Shown here: positions 19,235 to 29,087 of the stretch, piece by piece
Layout: each line of letters opens with the position of its first letter
How positions within the stretch are numbered: position 1 is the stretch's first letter
Assembly: GCF_900103165.1 (NCBI RefSeq)
Contig: NZ_FNKY01000001.1
Span: forward strand, 3,378,981 to 3,442,980
Origin: Nitrosospira multiformis
GTDB taxonomy: Bacteria; Pseudomonadota; Gammaproteobacteria; Burkholderiales; Nitrosomonadaceae
Length of the DNA stretch: 64,000 nt
Reading direction: 5' to 3'
Translations under genes and position numbers: made by a program
Notes under the pieces: model-generated
What the model saw: only the letters and a program-made list of their open reading frames with translations
What the model was told of the DNA's origin: nothing
Databases searched by the model: none

Positions 19235-20338
19235 CTGACGCTCATAGGGGGCGGGCACGCCCACGTCCTGTTACTGCGAAAGTTCGGCGAAGAACCGCTA
19301 CGCGATGTTCGTTTGACCATGGTAAGCGACATAGAGCACGCAGCCTACTCTGGAATGCTGCCCGGTCATATAGGCGGCGTTTATGGCTGGGCGGAAATGC
19401 ACATCGACTTGCGGCGGTTATGTAGTTTCGCTGGTGCGCGGTTCATCCATGCAAGAGCGTGCGGACTGGATCTCGGGCGGAAGCACGTGCTGATTGGCGA
19501 TGGGACATCACCTTTGCCCACCGATCTGATTTCCATTAACGTGGGCGGCACACCCTGCATGAGCACCATAGCGGGGATAGATCAACGAGTGATTCCCTCC
19601 AAACCCGTGTCGCGCCTGCTGGCAGGCTGGGAGAGCGTCAAGGCTGCCGCGCGGAACAGCATGCATCCACCGCAAATCGTTATCGTGGGTGGCGGCGCAG
19701 GCGGAGTGGAACTCGCGCTCGCCATGCATTCACAGCTTCGGGGCAAGGCTGAATTCATTATTATTCAGCGTGGACCACACCTGTTACCGGGACACAATTT
19801 GCGCGCACAGCGTATTCTTACCAGGCTGCTGCGGGAGCGAAAATTGACCGTGATCACCAACGCCCAAGTGGTGGAAGTGACGCCGGATAAGGTGCGCCTT
19901 AATGACGGACGATTGTTGACCGCGGATTTCATCGTCTGGGCCACGCAGACTGCGCCACCGGCGTGGCTCGCTGAAAGTGGCCTGGACACCACACCCGAAG
20001 GTTTCCTTCGAATCAAACCCACCTTGCAGACAATAAATTATCCCTGGATTTTTGCGGCAGGGGATGTAGCGGCCATTGAACATCAAGAATTGCCAAAGTC
20101 GGGCGTCTTTGCCGTACGCATGGCAAAGACGCTGGGGGGTAACTTGCGCGCGTATCTGTCAGGCCATGGGCCCAGAGACTACCAGCCACAACGCTACAGC
20201 CTGAGTCTCATCGGCACCGCAGACGGGCGTGCGGTCGCCTCTTACGGCTGCATGGCAGCGCATTCCACGCATTTCTGGCAATGGAAAGACCGGATTGATC
20301 GCCGCTTTATGCGACAGTTTCAAGAGCTGCCCATGTAA
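19235..20338 (+). CDS. FAD/NAD(P)-dependent pyridine nucleotide-disulfide oxidoreductase (start codon unclear)
   Basis: An NDH-2-like flavoprotein, close to the group found beside or fused to selenide water dikinase. The coding frame clearly begins before any ATG: TLIGGGHAHVLLLRKFGEE (19238-19294) is the FAD-binding GGGHAHV motif. Then follow IVIVGGGAGGVELALAM (NAD(P)-binding), FIVWATQTAPP, and IFAAGDVAA (second FAD motif). The frame is open back to a TGA at 19166 but contains no ATG, GTG or TTG before the motif; TTG 19313 or ATG 19319 would delete it. CTG 19235 is given as a placeholder; ATT 19181 or a frameshift are alternatives. The gene is otherwise intact, about 367 residues from CTG. 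The electron acceptor is unknown. Confidence 0.75.
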   Translation: MTLIGGGHAHVLLLRKFGEEPLRDVRLTMVSDIEHAAYSGMLPGHIGGVYGWAEMHIDLRRLCSFAGARFIHARACGLDLGRKHVLIGDGTSPLPTDLISINVGGTPCMSTIAGIDQRVIPSKPVSRLLAGWESVKAAARNSMHPPQIVIVGGGAGGVELALAMHSQLRGKAEFIIIQRGPHLLPGHNLRAQRILTRLLRERKLTVITNAQVVEVTPDKVRLNDGRLLTADFIVWATQTAPPAWLAESGLDTTPEGFLRIKPTLQTINYPWIFAAGDVAAIEHQELPKSGVFAVRMAKTLGGNLRAYLSGHGPRDYQPQRYSLSLIGTADGRAVASYGCMAAHSTHFWQWKDRIDRRFMRQFQELPM

Positions 20339-20347
20339 CCCTGGTAA

Positions 20348-20369
20348 CCCCTGATCCGCTGATCAGGGG
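20348..20369. terminator. Strong hairpin between convergent genes
   Basis: CCCCTGATC (20348-20356) and GATCAGGGG (20361-20369) form a perfect 9-bp stem with a 4-base loop, beginning 10 bases after the oxidoreductase stop and covering the stop codon of the convergent DUF1269 gene. A T-run is missing on both sides, so it may act as a bidirectional 3'-end stabiliser or weak terminator. Confidence 0.5.
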
Positions 20370-20875
20370 AACGCCGGTATGATCGGTTCTGTTCCCTCAA
20401 TCTCCACAGTAGGCAAATGCGCTTTTATACGGGCCTCAATATCCTCAACCCTGCTCTTCGGCACGTCGGCCAGAACCAGTAGTTGACCCGCCTCAATCGC
20501 CGCTTCGAACTGCTTGATCCTCGAACTGGCGGTGCTTACGCCTATCAGGCCGCCTGCCCATGCGCCCACTCCCGCTCCGGCGAGTGCGCTCGCCAGCAGA
20601 ACACCCCCCGCGATGACTGTTGAGGCGGGAGGAAGCGCTAGTGCGACCAATCCGGCGAGTGCGCCGGCCGACCCGCCGAGCGCGAGTCCACGTTCCACGG
20701 CGGGAATGAAATCGGTTCTCTGAAGGAGATTGGCTTCCGGCAGATCCTCAAGCTCTGTACCGCGCTTTGCGACCACATGGATATGCCGCTCGTCGATTCG
20801 TGCCAGAAGCAACTCGTCGACAATACGTTTGGTAATGGCGATATCGGGAACAAGAAAGTAGATTCGTCGCATCAT
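20363..20875 (-). CDS. DUF1269 family protein
   Basis: A 170-residue protein like the DUF1269 group: RRIYFLVPDIAITKRIVDELL and IHVVAKRGTELEDLPEANL at the N-terminus, a Gly/Ala-rich hydrophobic hairpin with two likely membrane-inserting helices (about residues 62-107, with GGVLLASALAGAGVGAWAGG), and a C-terminal ferredoxin-like piece LLVLADVPKSRVEDIEARI. Function unknown; the layout suggests a small membrane-associated stress protein. AGGAG precedes ATG 20875; a second ATG follows immediately. A single-gene unit convergent with the oxidoreductase. Confidence 0.78.
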   Translation of the reverse strand: MMRRIYFLVPDIAITKRIVDELLLARIDERHIHVVAKRGTELEDLPEANLLQRTDFIPAVERGLALGGSAGALAGLVALALPPASTVIAGGVLLASALAGAGVGAWAGGLIGVSTASSRIKQFEAAIEAGQLLVLADVPKSRVEDIEARIKAHLPTVEIEGTEPIIPAFP

Positions 20876-21031
20876 GATCTCCTAAAAGTTTGTAAGATAA
20901 TCACCCACTCAGGGAGGACGGAAATTCAAACCAACCTCGAATTCATCATAGGACGGCTTACCTGAAAAAGCAATGTTCATGCGAATCACAACATGCTATA
21001 ACGTGCCACGAACCATCAAAACAGTGCTGGA

Positions 21032-21051
21032 TATCGAATATTTGTTCGATA
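21032..21051 (+). promoter_or_regulatory. Inverted repeat upstream of frmA, candidate operator
   Basis: TATCGAA (21032-21038) and TTCGATA (21045-21051) are perfect 7-bp arms with a 6-base spacer, centred 65 bases before the frmA start. The position suits a promoter-overlapping operator for a formaldehyde- or redox-responsive regulator. No regulator gene is adjacent. Confidence 0.4.
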
Positions 21052-21079
21052 CTCATTTCATGCGGCGATGCCATGATAG

Positions 21080-22231
<1,152 letters not shown>

Positions 22232-22341
22232 ATCATCAGCACGCGCTTGGCTCATCCCACAAAACCAGGTCGCGCCCTGCTGGCAGAATCGGGGACTTGC
22301 CGAAGTTTCCCCGGCTGAACTACGTATTGAGGATTCAGGAT

Positions 22342-23208
22342 ATGCCGGAATTGAAGCTCCTCTCATCCCATCTGTTATTCGACGGATCGCAAAAGCGCTA
22401 CAGGCACCGTTCAGAATCGCTGAATTGCGAAATGAATTTTTCCATTTTTTCCCCACCCGGAATAAGCCATAACAAGAAAGTACCGGCGATTTATTGGCTA
22501 TCGGGATTAACCTGTACCGATGAAAATTTCACCCTCAAAGCCGGTGCTCAACGTGCCGCGGCAGAACTTGGCGTTGCGCTGGTTATTCCGGATACCAGCC
22601 CACGGGGAAACGGCGTTGCAAGCGCTCCGGACGCCGCCTATGACTTGGGATTAGGCGCAGGCTTTTACGTGAACGCAACCCAGGCGCCCTGGAGTCACCA
22701 TTACCGGATGTATGATTATGTCGTCGATGAGCTTCCGGCCCTGATTGAACAGCATTTTCCTGTAAATGATCGGCGATCGATTTGCGGACATTCCATGGGC
22801 GGGCATGGTGCGCTGGTCATTGCCTTGCGTAACCCACAGCGCTATCAGTCGGTATCCGCCTTCTCGCCTATCGCCAATCCGACGACCAGTCCCTGGGGCA
22901 AGAAAGCCTTTGGCCACTACTTGGGCGATGATGTAAAGAACTGGCGGGGTTATGATGCATCATTGCTGATTGAGGCTTCACGGGCATCGGAACACTTGCC
23001 AATGATGGTCGACCAGGGTGACGCGGATGAATTCCTGATCGAGCAACTGAAAATCAAGCGTCTTATCGCCGCCTGCAAGACAGTCAATTATCCGGCGCAA
23101 ATCACCCTGCGTGCGGGTTACGATCACAGTTATTTTTTTATCAGCACATTTATCGAAGACCACCTGCGTTTTCATGCAAAAGCGCTTGGCCCGGATGTCA
23201 ATTTATGA
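22342..23208 (+). CDS. fghA: S-formylglutathione hydrolase
   Basis: A 288-residue esterase-D-type hydrolase that splits S-formylglutathione to formate and glutathione, the step after frmA. Markers: PAIYWLSGLTCTDENFT at the oxyanion region, GHSMGGHGALVIAL nucleophile elbow (Ser), DQGDADEFL with the catalytic Asp, and GYDHSYFFISTFIEDH with the catalytic His. The frame is open from 22297, but ATG 22342 with AGGA upstream starts at the usual MPELKLLSSH position of the family and is preferred. The 110-base gap from frmA suggests one transcript. Confidence 0.94.
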   Translation: MPELKLLSSHLLFDGSQKRYRHRSESLNCEMNFSIFSPPGISHNKKVPAIYWLSGLTCTDENFTLKAGAQRAAAELGVALVIPDTSPRGNGVASAPDAAYDLGLGAGFYVNATQAPWSHHYRMYDYVVDELPALIEQHFPVNDRRSICGHSMGGHGALVIALRNPQRYQSVSAFSPIANPTTSPWGKKAFGHYLGDDVKNWRGYDASLLIEASRASEHLPMMVDQGDADEFLIEQLKIKRLIAACKTVNYPAQITLRAGYDHSYFFISTFIEDHLRFHAKALGPDVNL

Positions 23209-23425
23209 AACATTCGGACGAGTTCCTGACACTCGTTGTAGAAGTTCAGGGTGTGCTGATTAGAAAAATCCCGCCGGTATTCAGATGCAGGCCTGACGGT
23301 TGCATTGCCATCTCAATTTTTTAATCACCAAGCGTCCCACTGCTCTCTTTATAACCCAAACCCGACACAAATGGGGTGGTAATCCCCCCTGAAAGTAGCT
23401 GCGGCTAAAAATGGGAGGAGTACCA

Positions 23426-23849
23426 ATGGATTTTGTGCATGACGGTTTGGCTGACGTCAGGCGCACGCTGTCTGAATGTGGTCGATGACTGTACCAGGGA
23501 GAGTATCGTCATCGAGGTGGATACCTCAATTTTGGGAGAGCGTGTGGCGCGCGTATTGGATCGCATCGACGGCTCTGTCCTTTGCCACAGATGATCAAGG
23601 TTGATCATGGGCTGGAATTCACCAGCTTGGTAAGCCCAGGCAGAATCCCTATATTGAAAGCTTCAACGGGGATTTTCGGGACGAATGCCTGAATGACCAT
23701 TGGTTCTCAACCTTGCATGAAGCGTGCGTTCTGATCGAAGCATGGCGAAAGGATTAAGGCCGCATAGCTCGCTTGGCAATCATACACCAGCCAAATTTGC
23801 AGCCCAATACTCATTGGCAACCCAGGATTCTACTGCGCCGAGTAGCTAA
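23426..23849 (+). pseudogene. Degenerate IS3-family transposase (OrfB) fragment
   Basis: Pieces of an IS3-type DDE integrase core occur in order but in different frames: MDFVHDGLADVRR, then after a shift CLNVVDDCTRESIVIEVD (first catalytic Asp region), a short HGLEFTSL-like piece, NPYIESFNGDFRDECLNDHW with the catalytic Glu region, then WFSTLHEACVLIEAWRKD, a stop, and after another frame change SLGNHTPAKFAAQYSLAT. At least two frameshifts, one stop and an internal deletion make it inactive. Terminal inverted repeats and the OrfA part were not found. It marks the left side of an accessory segment that ends before prfB. Confidence 0.85.
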
Positions 23850-24222
23850 TTACGGAGAGCAGGTCACCCAAGTGCGAGCCCGCGGATTCGCTGCATCGGA
23901 AATTTGGGGTCTTGGATCAACCTTGCGGTTGGGTGCGATGTCGTCCTGAAGTCCGTAGGCGGAAATAAGAAACTGAGCCATTTCAGCGCCGAGTGCGGAA
24001 ACTTGGTGATGTCATCTGCGACAACTCGCAGACAACGGTGGTAAATATAAACGGCAATGCCGCCATCATGCTCAAATAATCGGTACAAGGTGTCATGAGG
24101 CAATTGCAATACTGCGACAAGTTTTTCAGAAAAATGGCCAATAATCCTATAAGTTTTATCTATACTAAAAATATATAATCGCGTGATGCTGACGCGAGCT
24201 ATTCACCCCCGGGGTTCTTCAT
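23850..24222. other. Intergenic region before the TPR-peptidase operon
   Basis: No supported gene. An 81-codon reverse frame (23864-24109) has no recognisable features. The last 80 bases are AT-rich, including TATACTAAAAATATATAATC around 24160-24180, a probable promoter region for the operon starting at 24223. The rest may be decayed insertion-sequence DNA. Confidence 0.35.
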
Positions 24223-26505
24223 ATGCACGTGAGTACGCACAACGGGGCACTTTATCTGTCCGTCTTCCTGCTCGGATGGATTGCAGCATTCCGACTGTTT
24301 GCCGCTGATGGCATTGCTCAAGAGGCGGCTCGTGACACGCCGTCGGTTGATACGTCAATTGACGTTCAAACGCTCTGCGAGAAATATCAGATCGGGCATG
24401 AGCAATGTGAGACGCTCATAAACGGGTCGCCTGTGATGGCAGCCAATCAGAACGGCTGGTCTAAACTTCAAAGGGGACAATTCGAGGAAGCACTCAAAGA
24501 TTTTTCCGTTGCCCTGCAGATCAATCCGGACTACGAGAAAGCACGCGTAAATAGGGCAACCACGCTCACCCACCTAAAGCGTTTCGAGGAAGCACTGCGC
24601 GATATTGATTACATCTTACAAAAAGATCCCCTTAGTTTTGCAGGCTTGCAGAATCAGTGCATTATTTTCGACAAGTGGAATAGAGCGCATGAGGCGCTTA
24701 CTGCCTGTAATAAAGCGATATCCGTTTACCCTAAGAATGCCATTGCCTACAACAATCGTGGCTGGGTACGGTGGGGCTCTGGGGCACCAGAATTGGCTTT
24801 AGCAGACTTCAAGAAAGCTCTTTCATTAAATCCTCAGTATGACCAAGCAAGGGCGAATCTCCAGAGAGTCTTACACGAGATTGCTGACCAAGACTTAGTT
24901 CAACGTGAGATGGAACTGGAGTTGGCGTCCCACCCTCACGAGGCGGCCCATATGCTGGCGCTAGCTCAATATCTCGTCCGCCGCAACAAAGATTTGCCGC
25001 AGGCTCAGCAATTAACTACGCGAGCCGTGGCAATCTCCCCATCAGTAGGCACCCTCATGTTGGCCGCACTTGCAAATGCGAGAGCTGGAGATCGCCAACG
25101 TGTCCGAGAACATCTCCGACAAATGCGCGACCTCCTCGGAAGGGCTGATTTCGAGAAATTAGCTAATGCTCAATCAAGACGCGGCTTTAAAATGTCCCAA
25201 AATACCTCTGTCGAACCAGCATCTGTGCTTGTGCCAAAAGCGCGAGCGACATACCTCTCTGATACTGATCGAGTGGCATGCTTTCTGGAAACCATGCAAA
25301 AGAACGAACGGATCCGGATAGTTTGGCCGACTGAAGAAGACTTACGAGGACGAGGCTTAGATCCAAAGATGCCGGAAATTGTAGAAGCAATGGCGGTTGA
25401 ATTGCCCACGAGGTACGAAAATCCAATCGCATCAAAGATTTTGAATAGCTTGTTTAGTCAAATTAAAGAGACACCAACTGTCAAAGCAATATCTCAGCAA
25501 AAAGCGGCAACAGTTCTACTCGGCACGTTTGATAATACTGAGCTTAGCGCTGAAATTCTCCGGGTGCCTGAGCTTAGCGCTGAAACTCAGTTCAAGTGCG
25601 GTTCTAGCTACGTCACTTCTTCGGCCTTTGATCATCGTATCATTACAGTAAACTGGCGTCTGTTTTCATTCGCGCACGAAATAACAAAGATTGTCTTTCC
25701 AACGGTCATCGGCGCTGGTGCGAGTAAGGCATCAAATAAGTTCGCTAGGGCAATTCGGGATGAACCGGATTTGCCATCTGTATTTTTGCAGGCCTTGACT
25801 GAGTTTCTGATGATAGCGCGACGGCAGGAGAGCGTCGCGATTGACCCAGAGGTGATGCATCTCCTTGAAGCGAACCTGACTGGCATGGAAGTATTTGCAG
25901 TGGCACACGAATACGCGCACATCCTACGTAACCATTCGACCATCGGAGCGACCGACGCGCGTACTTTACGGGAATCGTGGGGGCAAGAGCTCGAGGCTGA
26001 TTTCATCGCCATGGATATCTTATTTGACGTAGCGAATTCAGATTCAAGAGAGAAGAGCGTCCGCACGCCTACCGTTTTTGGCGCGTTGTTTTTTTTGCGC
26101 ACATTGGAAATGCTGGAGCAAGCGACTCAGCTCAATCGAGGCGGTCAAACGGTTGACTTAAGCGAGGACGATTTTAAGGAGACGTTGCGCATCGTCAGTG
26201 ATTACTTGGTCCCTGGCGAGGCGGGGGGCGATCCGAGCAAATTCGAGCAAAAGCTTGCAGAGCGTTATGGTGAACATCCCCCACTATGGCTGCGACGCTA
26301 CTTTGTCGAGCAGTTTACACACAGGTATCTCAAATCACTCACCTTTTCATCAGCCGAAGAGAAGAATAACGCCTCTGCGAGCGTTCATGCCTTGGAAAAT
26401 TTGTGGCTCCTATTCGAGCGCGTCAAGCCGGATCTAGCACTCGGGCCCGCGACTCAGATGGTGCAGGATGAAGTCAATTTGATCGTGAAGGGAGAAACAA
26501 AATGA
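24223..26505 (+). CDS. Exported TPR protein with HEXXH metallopeptidase-like domain
   Basis: A 760-residue protein with an N-terminal signal peptide (about 1-28), four tetratricopeptide repeats (about 74-215, for example QFEEALKDFSVALQINPDYE and ELALADFKKALSLNPQY) and a large C-terminal domain holding VAHEYAHILRNH: a zinc-binding HEXXH (His562, Glu563, His566) followed 25 residues later by Glu591 in LEADFIAMD, the spacing expected of gluzincin-type peptidases related to M48. The order TPR then peptidase is the reverse of BepA. Likely a periplasmic protease whose TPRs bind a partner. It heads a three-gene unit: the next gene overlaps its stop by four bases. The segment has fewer GC-rich codons than its neighbours and lies beside an IS fragment, suggesting horizontal gain. 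No specific family name recognised. Confidence 0.8.
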   Translation: MHVSTHNGALYLSVFLLGWIAAFRLFAADGIAQEAARDTPSVDTSIDVQTLCEKYQIGHEQCETLINGSPVMAANQNGWSKLQRGQFEEALKDFSVALQINPDYEKARVNRATTLTHLKRFEEALRDIDYILQKDPLSFAGLQNQCIIFDKWNRAHEALTACNKAISVYPKNAIAYNNRGWVRWGSGAPELALADFKKALSLNPQYDQARANLQRVLHEIADQDLVQREMELELASHPHEAAHMLALAQYLVRRNKDLPQAQQLTTRAVAISPSVGTLMLAALANARAGDRQRVREHLRQMRDLLGRADFEKLANAQSRRGFKMSQNTSVEPASVLVPKARATYLSDTDRVACFLETMQKNERIRIVWPTEEDLRGRGLDPKMPEIVEAMAVELPTRYENPIASKILNSLFSQIKETPTVKAISQQKAATVLLGTFDNTELSAEILRVPELSAETQFKCGSSYVTSSAFDHRIITVNWRLFSFAHEITKIVFPTVIGAGASKASNKFARAIRDEPDLPSVFLQALTEFLMIARRQESVAIDPEVMHLLEANLTGMEVFAVAHEYAHILRNHSTIGATDARTLRESWGQELEADFIAMDILFDVANSDSREKSVRTPTVFGALFFLRTLEMLEQATQLNRGGQTVDLSEDDFKETLRIVSDYLVPGEAGGDPSKFEQKLAERYGEHPPLWLRRYFVEQFTHRYLKSLTFSSAEEKNNASASVHALENLWLLFERVKPDLALGPATQMVQDEVNLIVKGETK

Positions 26506-26924
26506 AATCGCAGTATCGAGCGTCTGTGCGTTTGTATATATCGTTCATGTGCCGCGTGCTTCTTATATACGTGATATTACAGACACCAATCGCTAATGCC
26601 GAGAACGCGCCACCAGCACATTACTCAGCACCCTTCTCGTATGGCAGCTATCTTACGTCTCGAGAAGCGCTAACGTCGTTTGCTGTCTTGGGCTTCGGCC
26701 TTCTGATGGCGATCGTTTCGACATATCTACTGCAAGTGGCGAAGGTGGCAGCGACTGAGGTCATTCGGCTCGTCGCACTTCTAGTCATTGTTACTGGGGT
26801 TCTTTTTTTGGTTGCTGCAGGATATGCTGTCGAGAATATCGCACCAGCGCTAGGTTTGCTTGGGACAGTCGCAGGATACCTACTAGGCAGATCTGAGAAG
26901 AAAGACACGTCAAAAACTGACTAG
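26502..26924 (+). CDS. Small membrane protein of the TPR-peptidase operon
   Basis: A 140-residue protein with a signal-like N-terminal helix (about 10-33, ending near IANAEN) and two transmembrane helices (about 62-82 and 90-108), plus a Gly-rich C-terminal segment (PALGLLGTVAGYLLGRSE) that could form a further short membrane element, then a charged cytoplasmic tail. No family recognised. ATG 26502 overlaps the peptidase stop (ATGA), so translation is coupled. It might anchor or be cleaved by the upstream peptidase (speculative). Confidence 0.68.
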   Translation: MKSQYRASVRLYISFMCRVLLIYVILQTPIANAENAPPAHYSAPFSYGSYLTSREALTSFAVLGFGLLMAIVSTYLLQVAKVAATEVIRLVALLVIVTGVLFLVAAGYAVENIAPALGLLGTVAGYLLGRSEKKDTSKTD

Positions 26925-26935
26925 GAGATCATGTA

Positions 26936-27442
26936 ATGGGGGTCAGTCACAGACTCCTCGTGAGTTTAATAGCGACTACAGCATTGGTGCAGTTATCGCC
27001 GCGAAGCTTGGATGCCGCTACCGAGGAACCAAGGCAAACCGAGGTTACCGTGCCTACGCTTCAACAGTACGCGAGGAAAAGGCAGGGCCTCGGACTGCTG
27101 ACGGGACGTACACTATACGTTCGAAACAACAGCGAACAAGCAATTACGTTACGATTGCTTGACGTGAGAACTGCATCGGGGTGGCAATCAGTAGTGCTGC
27201 CGCCAGCATCAGAGTATGAGGTTAGGCTCGGTTCTTTATGGGTGGCAGTAGCGACTGGCGAGAACACTCCAGACCTGAAAGATCTTTCTGCAACAAATAC
27301 AGTCGCGCTAGACAAGGATGGCTCGGTTGTAGGAATGAGCTTTGTAAGGCAGCTCCAGGATCAAAGACGATATGAGATTTGCTGGAGCAGCAGACTCATG
27401 CGTTGGGTCATGCAAGATTTACGGGAAACACTATGCCCATAA
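26936..27442 (+). CDS. Exported protein of the TPR-peptidase operon
   Basis: A 168-residue protein with a signal peptide (about 1-27, ending near SLDAAT) and a beta-rich mature domain: LTGRTLYVRNNSEQAITLRLLD looks like a small beta-sandwich, followed by VVLPPASEYEVRLGSLWVAV. Single Cys residues near the C-terminus (ICWSS and TLCP) could pair in the periplasm. It starts 11 bases after the membrane-protein gene with GGAG upstream and completes the three-gene unit. No known family; possibly the binding partner or substrate of the peptidase. Confidence 0.66.
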   Translation: MGVSHRLLVSLIATTALVQLSPRSLDAATEEPRQTEVTVPTLQQYARKRQGLGLLTGRTLYVRNNSEQAITLRLLDVRTASGWQSVVLPPASEYEVRLGSLWVAVATGENTPDLKDLSATNTVALDKDGSVVGMSFVRQLQDQRRYEICWSSRLMRWVMQDLRETLCP

Positions 27443-27974
27443 GATAGATCAGAAAGTCAAGTAAACAAGCTCCTATTTGGGATCCCGTCGTTTTACGTGC
27501 AAAAAGTGACGGTACGCAAAACGAGTAACGACACGGGGGTAATTCGGTATGATAATGATTAAATGAGCATTACTGTCTTCTCTGTAATACGAGTTTCGAG
27601 GCGTGAATGCTTGCTCGATTTCAGCTAATGGCGATAGTTCTTACGATATTTAGTGGTGGCTTGTGATCCAATACTGGTGTAGGGATGAGCATGTAAACCG
27701 CCGATTAATATAACTGTTCTGTCTGCTTCCTGAATGTTCGGGAAACCGCGTCAACAGATGACCTGTTTTCGCTGTTAGCGTGGTACTCGCTCTAGTATCC
27801 ATGTGGGTTCTCAAGCGATAAAGCAGCGAATATAGACTCAATAATACATTGCACAAACTCCACTAGACTGAGTGAGGTTCTTCAGCCGTCAGTTATTACA
27901 CGGAAAACAAGGGGACCCCCAAATGCACTCCCTGCTTCCTGTATAATTGGTCCTTTTGGAAACGGCTCTCTCCT
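27443..27974. other. Intergenic region between accessory segment and prfB
   Basis: No intact gene. Near 27490-27525 lie imperfect inverted arms CGTTTTACGT and ACGCAAAACG (one mismatch, 17-base spacer). On the reverse strand 27650-27700 reads YINRRFTCSSLHQYWITS, weakly like the VNRxFTAxxPxQxWVTDIT stretch of IS3 transposases, so another IS remnant is possible. The end holds the prfB promoter and leader. Confidence 0.35.
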
Positions 27975-29079
27975 ATGGAAGCGGAACAACTTAACGCCCT
28001 CTCCTATCAACTCGCCGATCTCGACAACCGGGCGATAGAATTACGGAGGTATCTTTGACTTCGATACCAAGCAAACACGTCTGAACGAACTTACCCGGCT
28101 GACGGAAGATCCCGCCATCTGGGATGACAATAAACGTGCCCAGGAATTGGGTCGCGAAAAAAAAATGCTGGAAGACGTTGTCATCACCCTGGAAACAGTC
28201 GGGCGACAACTGCATGATGCGCGAGACTTGTTCCAGATGGCAAGAGAGGAAGATGACGATGCCACGCTGCGGAGCATCGACAGCGATATCGTGCAACTGG
28301 AAAAGATCGTGGCGGAAATGGAATTCCGCCGCATGTTTTCCAATCCGATGGACCCTAATAATTGCTTCGTGGACATCCAGGCCGGTTCAGGCGGCACTGA
28401 AGCACAGGACTGGACAGCGATGCTGGAACGCATGTATCTGCGCTTTTGTGAACGCCGCGGATACAGCGTGGAAGTGATGGAAGAATCGCCCGGTGAAGTT
28501 GCGGGCATCAAGAGCGCAAGCATCAAGATATCAGGTGATTATGCCTATGGCTATCTTCGCACCGAGACCGGCGTGCACCGGTTGGTGCGGAAATCCCCGT
28601 TCGATTCCGGCAATCGCCGGCATACCTCCTTTGCCAGCGTGTTTGTCTATCCCGAGGTGGATGAAACCATCGAAATAGAAATCAACCCGGCGGACTTGCG
28701 CGTCGACACTTTTCGCGCATCCGGCGCGGGAGGTCAGCACATCAATAAAACGGACTCTGCCATTCGCATCACCCACAATCCCACGGGTATCGTGGTGCAA
28801 TGCCAGAGCGGCCGTTCCCAGCACCGCAATCGCGCAGACGCGATGGCCATGCTGAAATCGCGGCTGTACGAAGCGGAATTGCGTAAACGCAATGACGAAA
28901 AGCAAGCGATAGAAGACAGCAAAACCGATATCGGCTGGGGACACCAGATCCGCTCCTACGTACTGGACCAGTCACGCATCAAAGACTTGCGCACCAGCAT
29001 CGAAACCGGCAATACCCAGGCGGTGCTCGACGGCGGACTGGACGATTTCATCGAAGCAAGTTTAAAGCAAGGCGTATAG
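27975..29079 (+). CDS. prfB: Peptide chain release factor 2, with programmed +1 frameshift
   Basis: RF2 recognises UGA and UAA stop codons. The first reading frame runs from ATG 27975 to an in-frame TGA at 28056-28058 (27 codons); ribosomes shift +1 there and continue to 29079, giving about 367 residues, close to the standard length. The main part holds the tripeptide anticodon region SPF ([14 protein letters not shown]) and the GGQ motif ([13 protein letters not shown]) that triggers peptide release. Ending without the frameshift would give a 27-residue peptide, so the gene is read correctly only through recoding, which is the known autoregulation by RF2 level. lysS follows within 10 bases, a very common pairing. 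Confidence 0.96.
28041..28059 (+). promoter_or_regulatory. prfB +1 recoding site
   Basis: The sequence ACGGAGGTATCTTTGAC (28043-28059) carries an internal Shine-Dalgarno-like GGAGG three bases ahead of the slippery CTT codon, followed by TGA C. This is the classical arrangement: slow decoding of TGA when RF2 is scarce lets tRNA-Leu slip from CTT to TTT, so reading continues with GAC at 28057. Confidence 0.95.
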
Positions 29080-29087
29080 GAGGCGTG

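Noticed and set aside
23864..24109. 81-codon reverse frame between the IS remnant and the TPR-peptidase operon
   Set aside because: No recognisable motif, no ribosome-binding site; probably decayed DNA.
25632..26102. 156-codon reverse frame inside the TPR-peptidase gene
   Set aside because: Overlaps the HEXXH domain coding region on the opposite strand and has no protein features of its own.
27485..27530. Imperfect inverted repeat considered as an insertion-sequence end
   Set aside because: One mismatch, no target duplication and no matching partner near the other side of the module.
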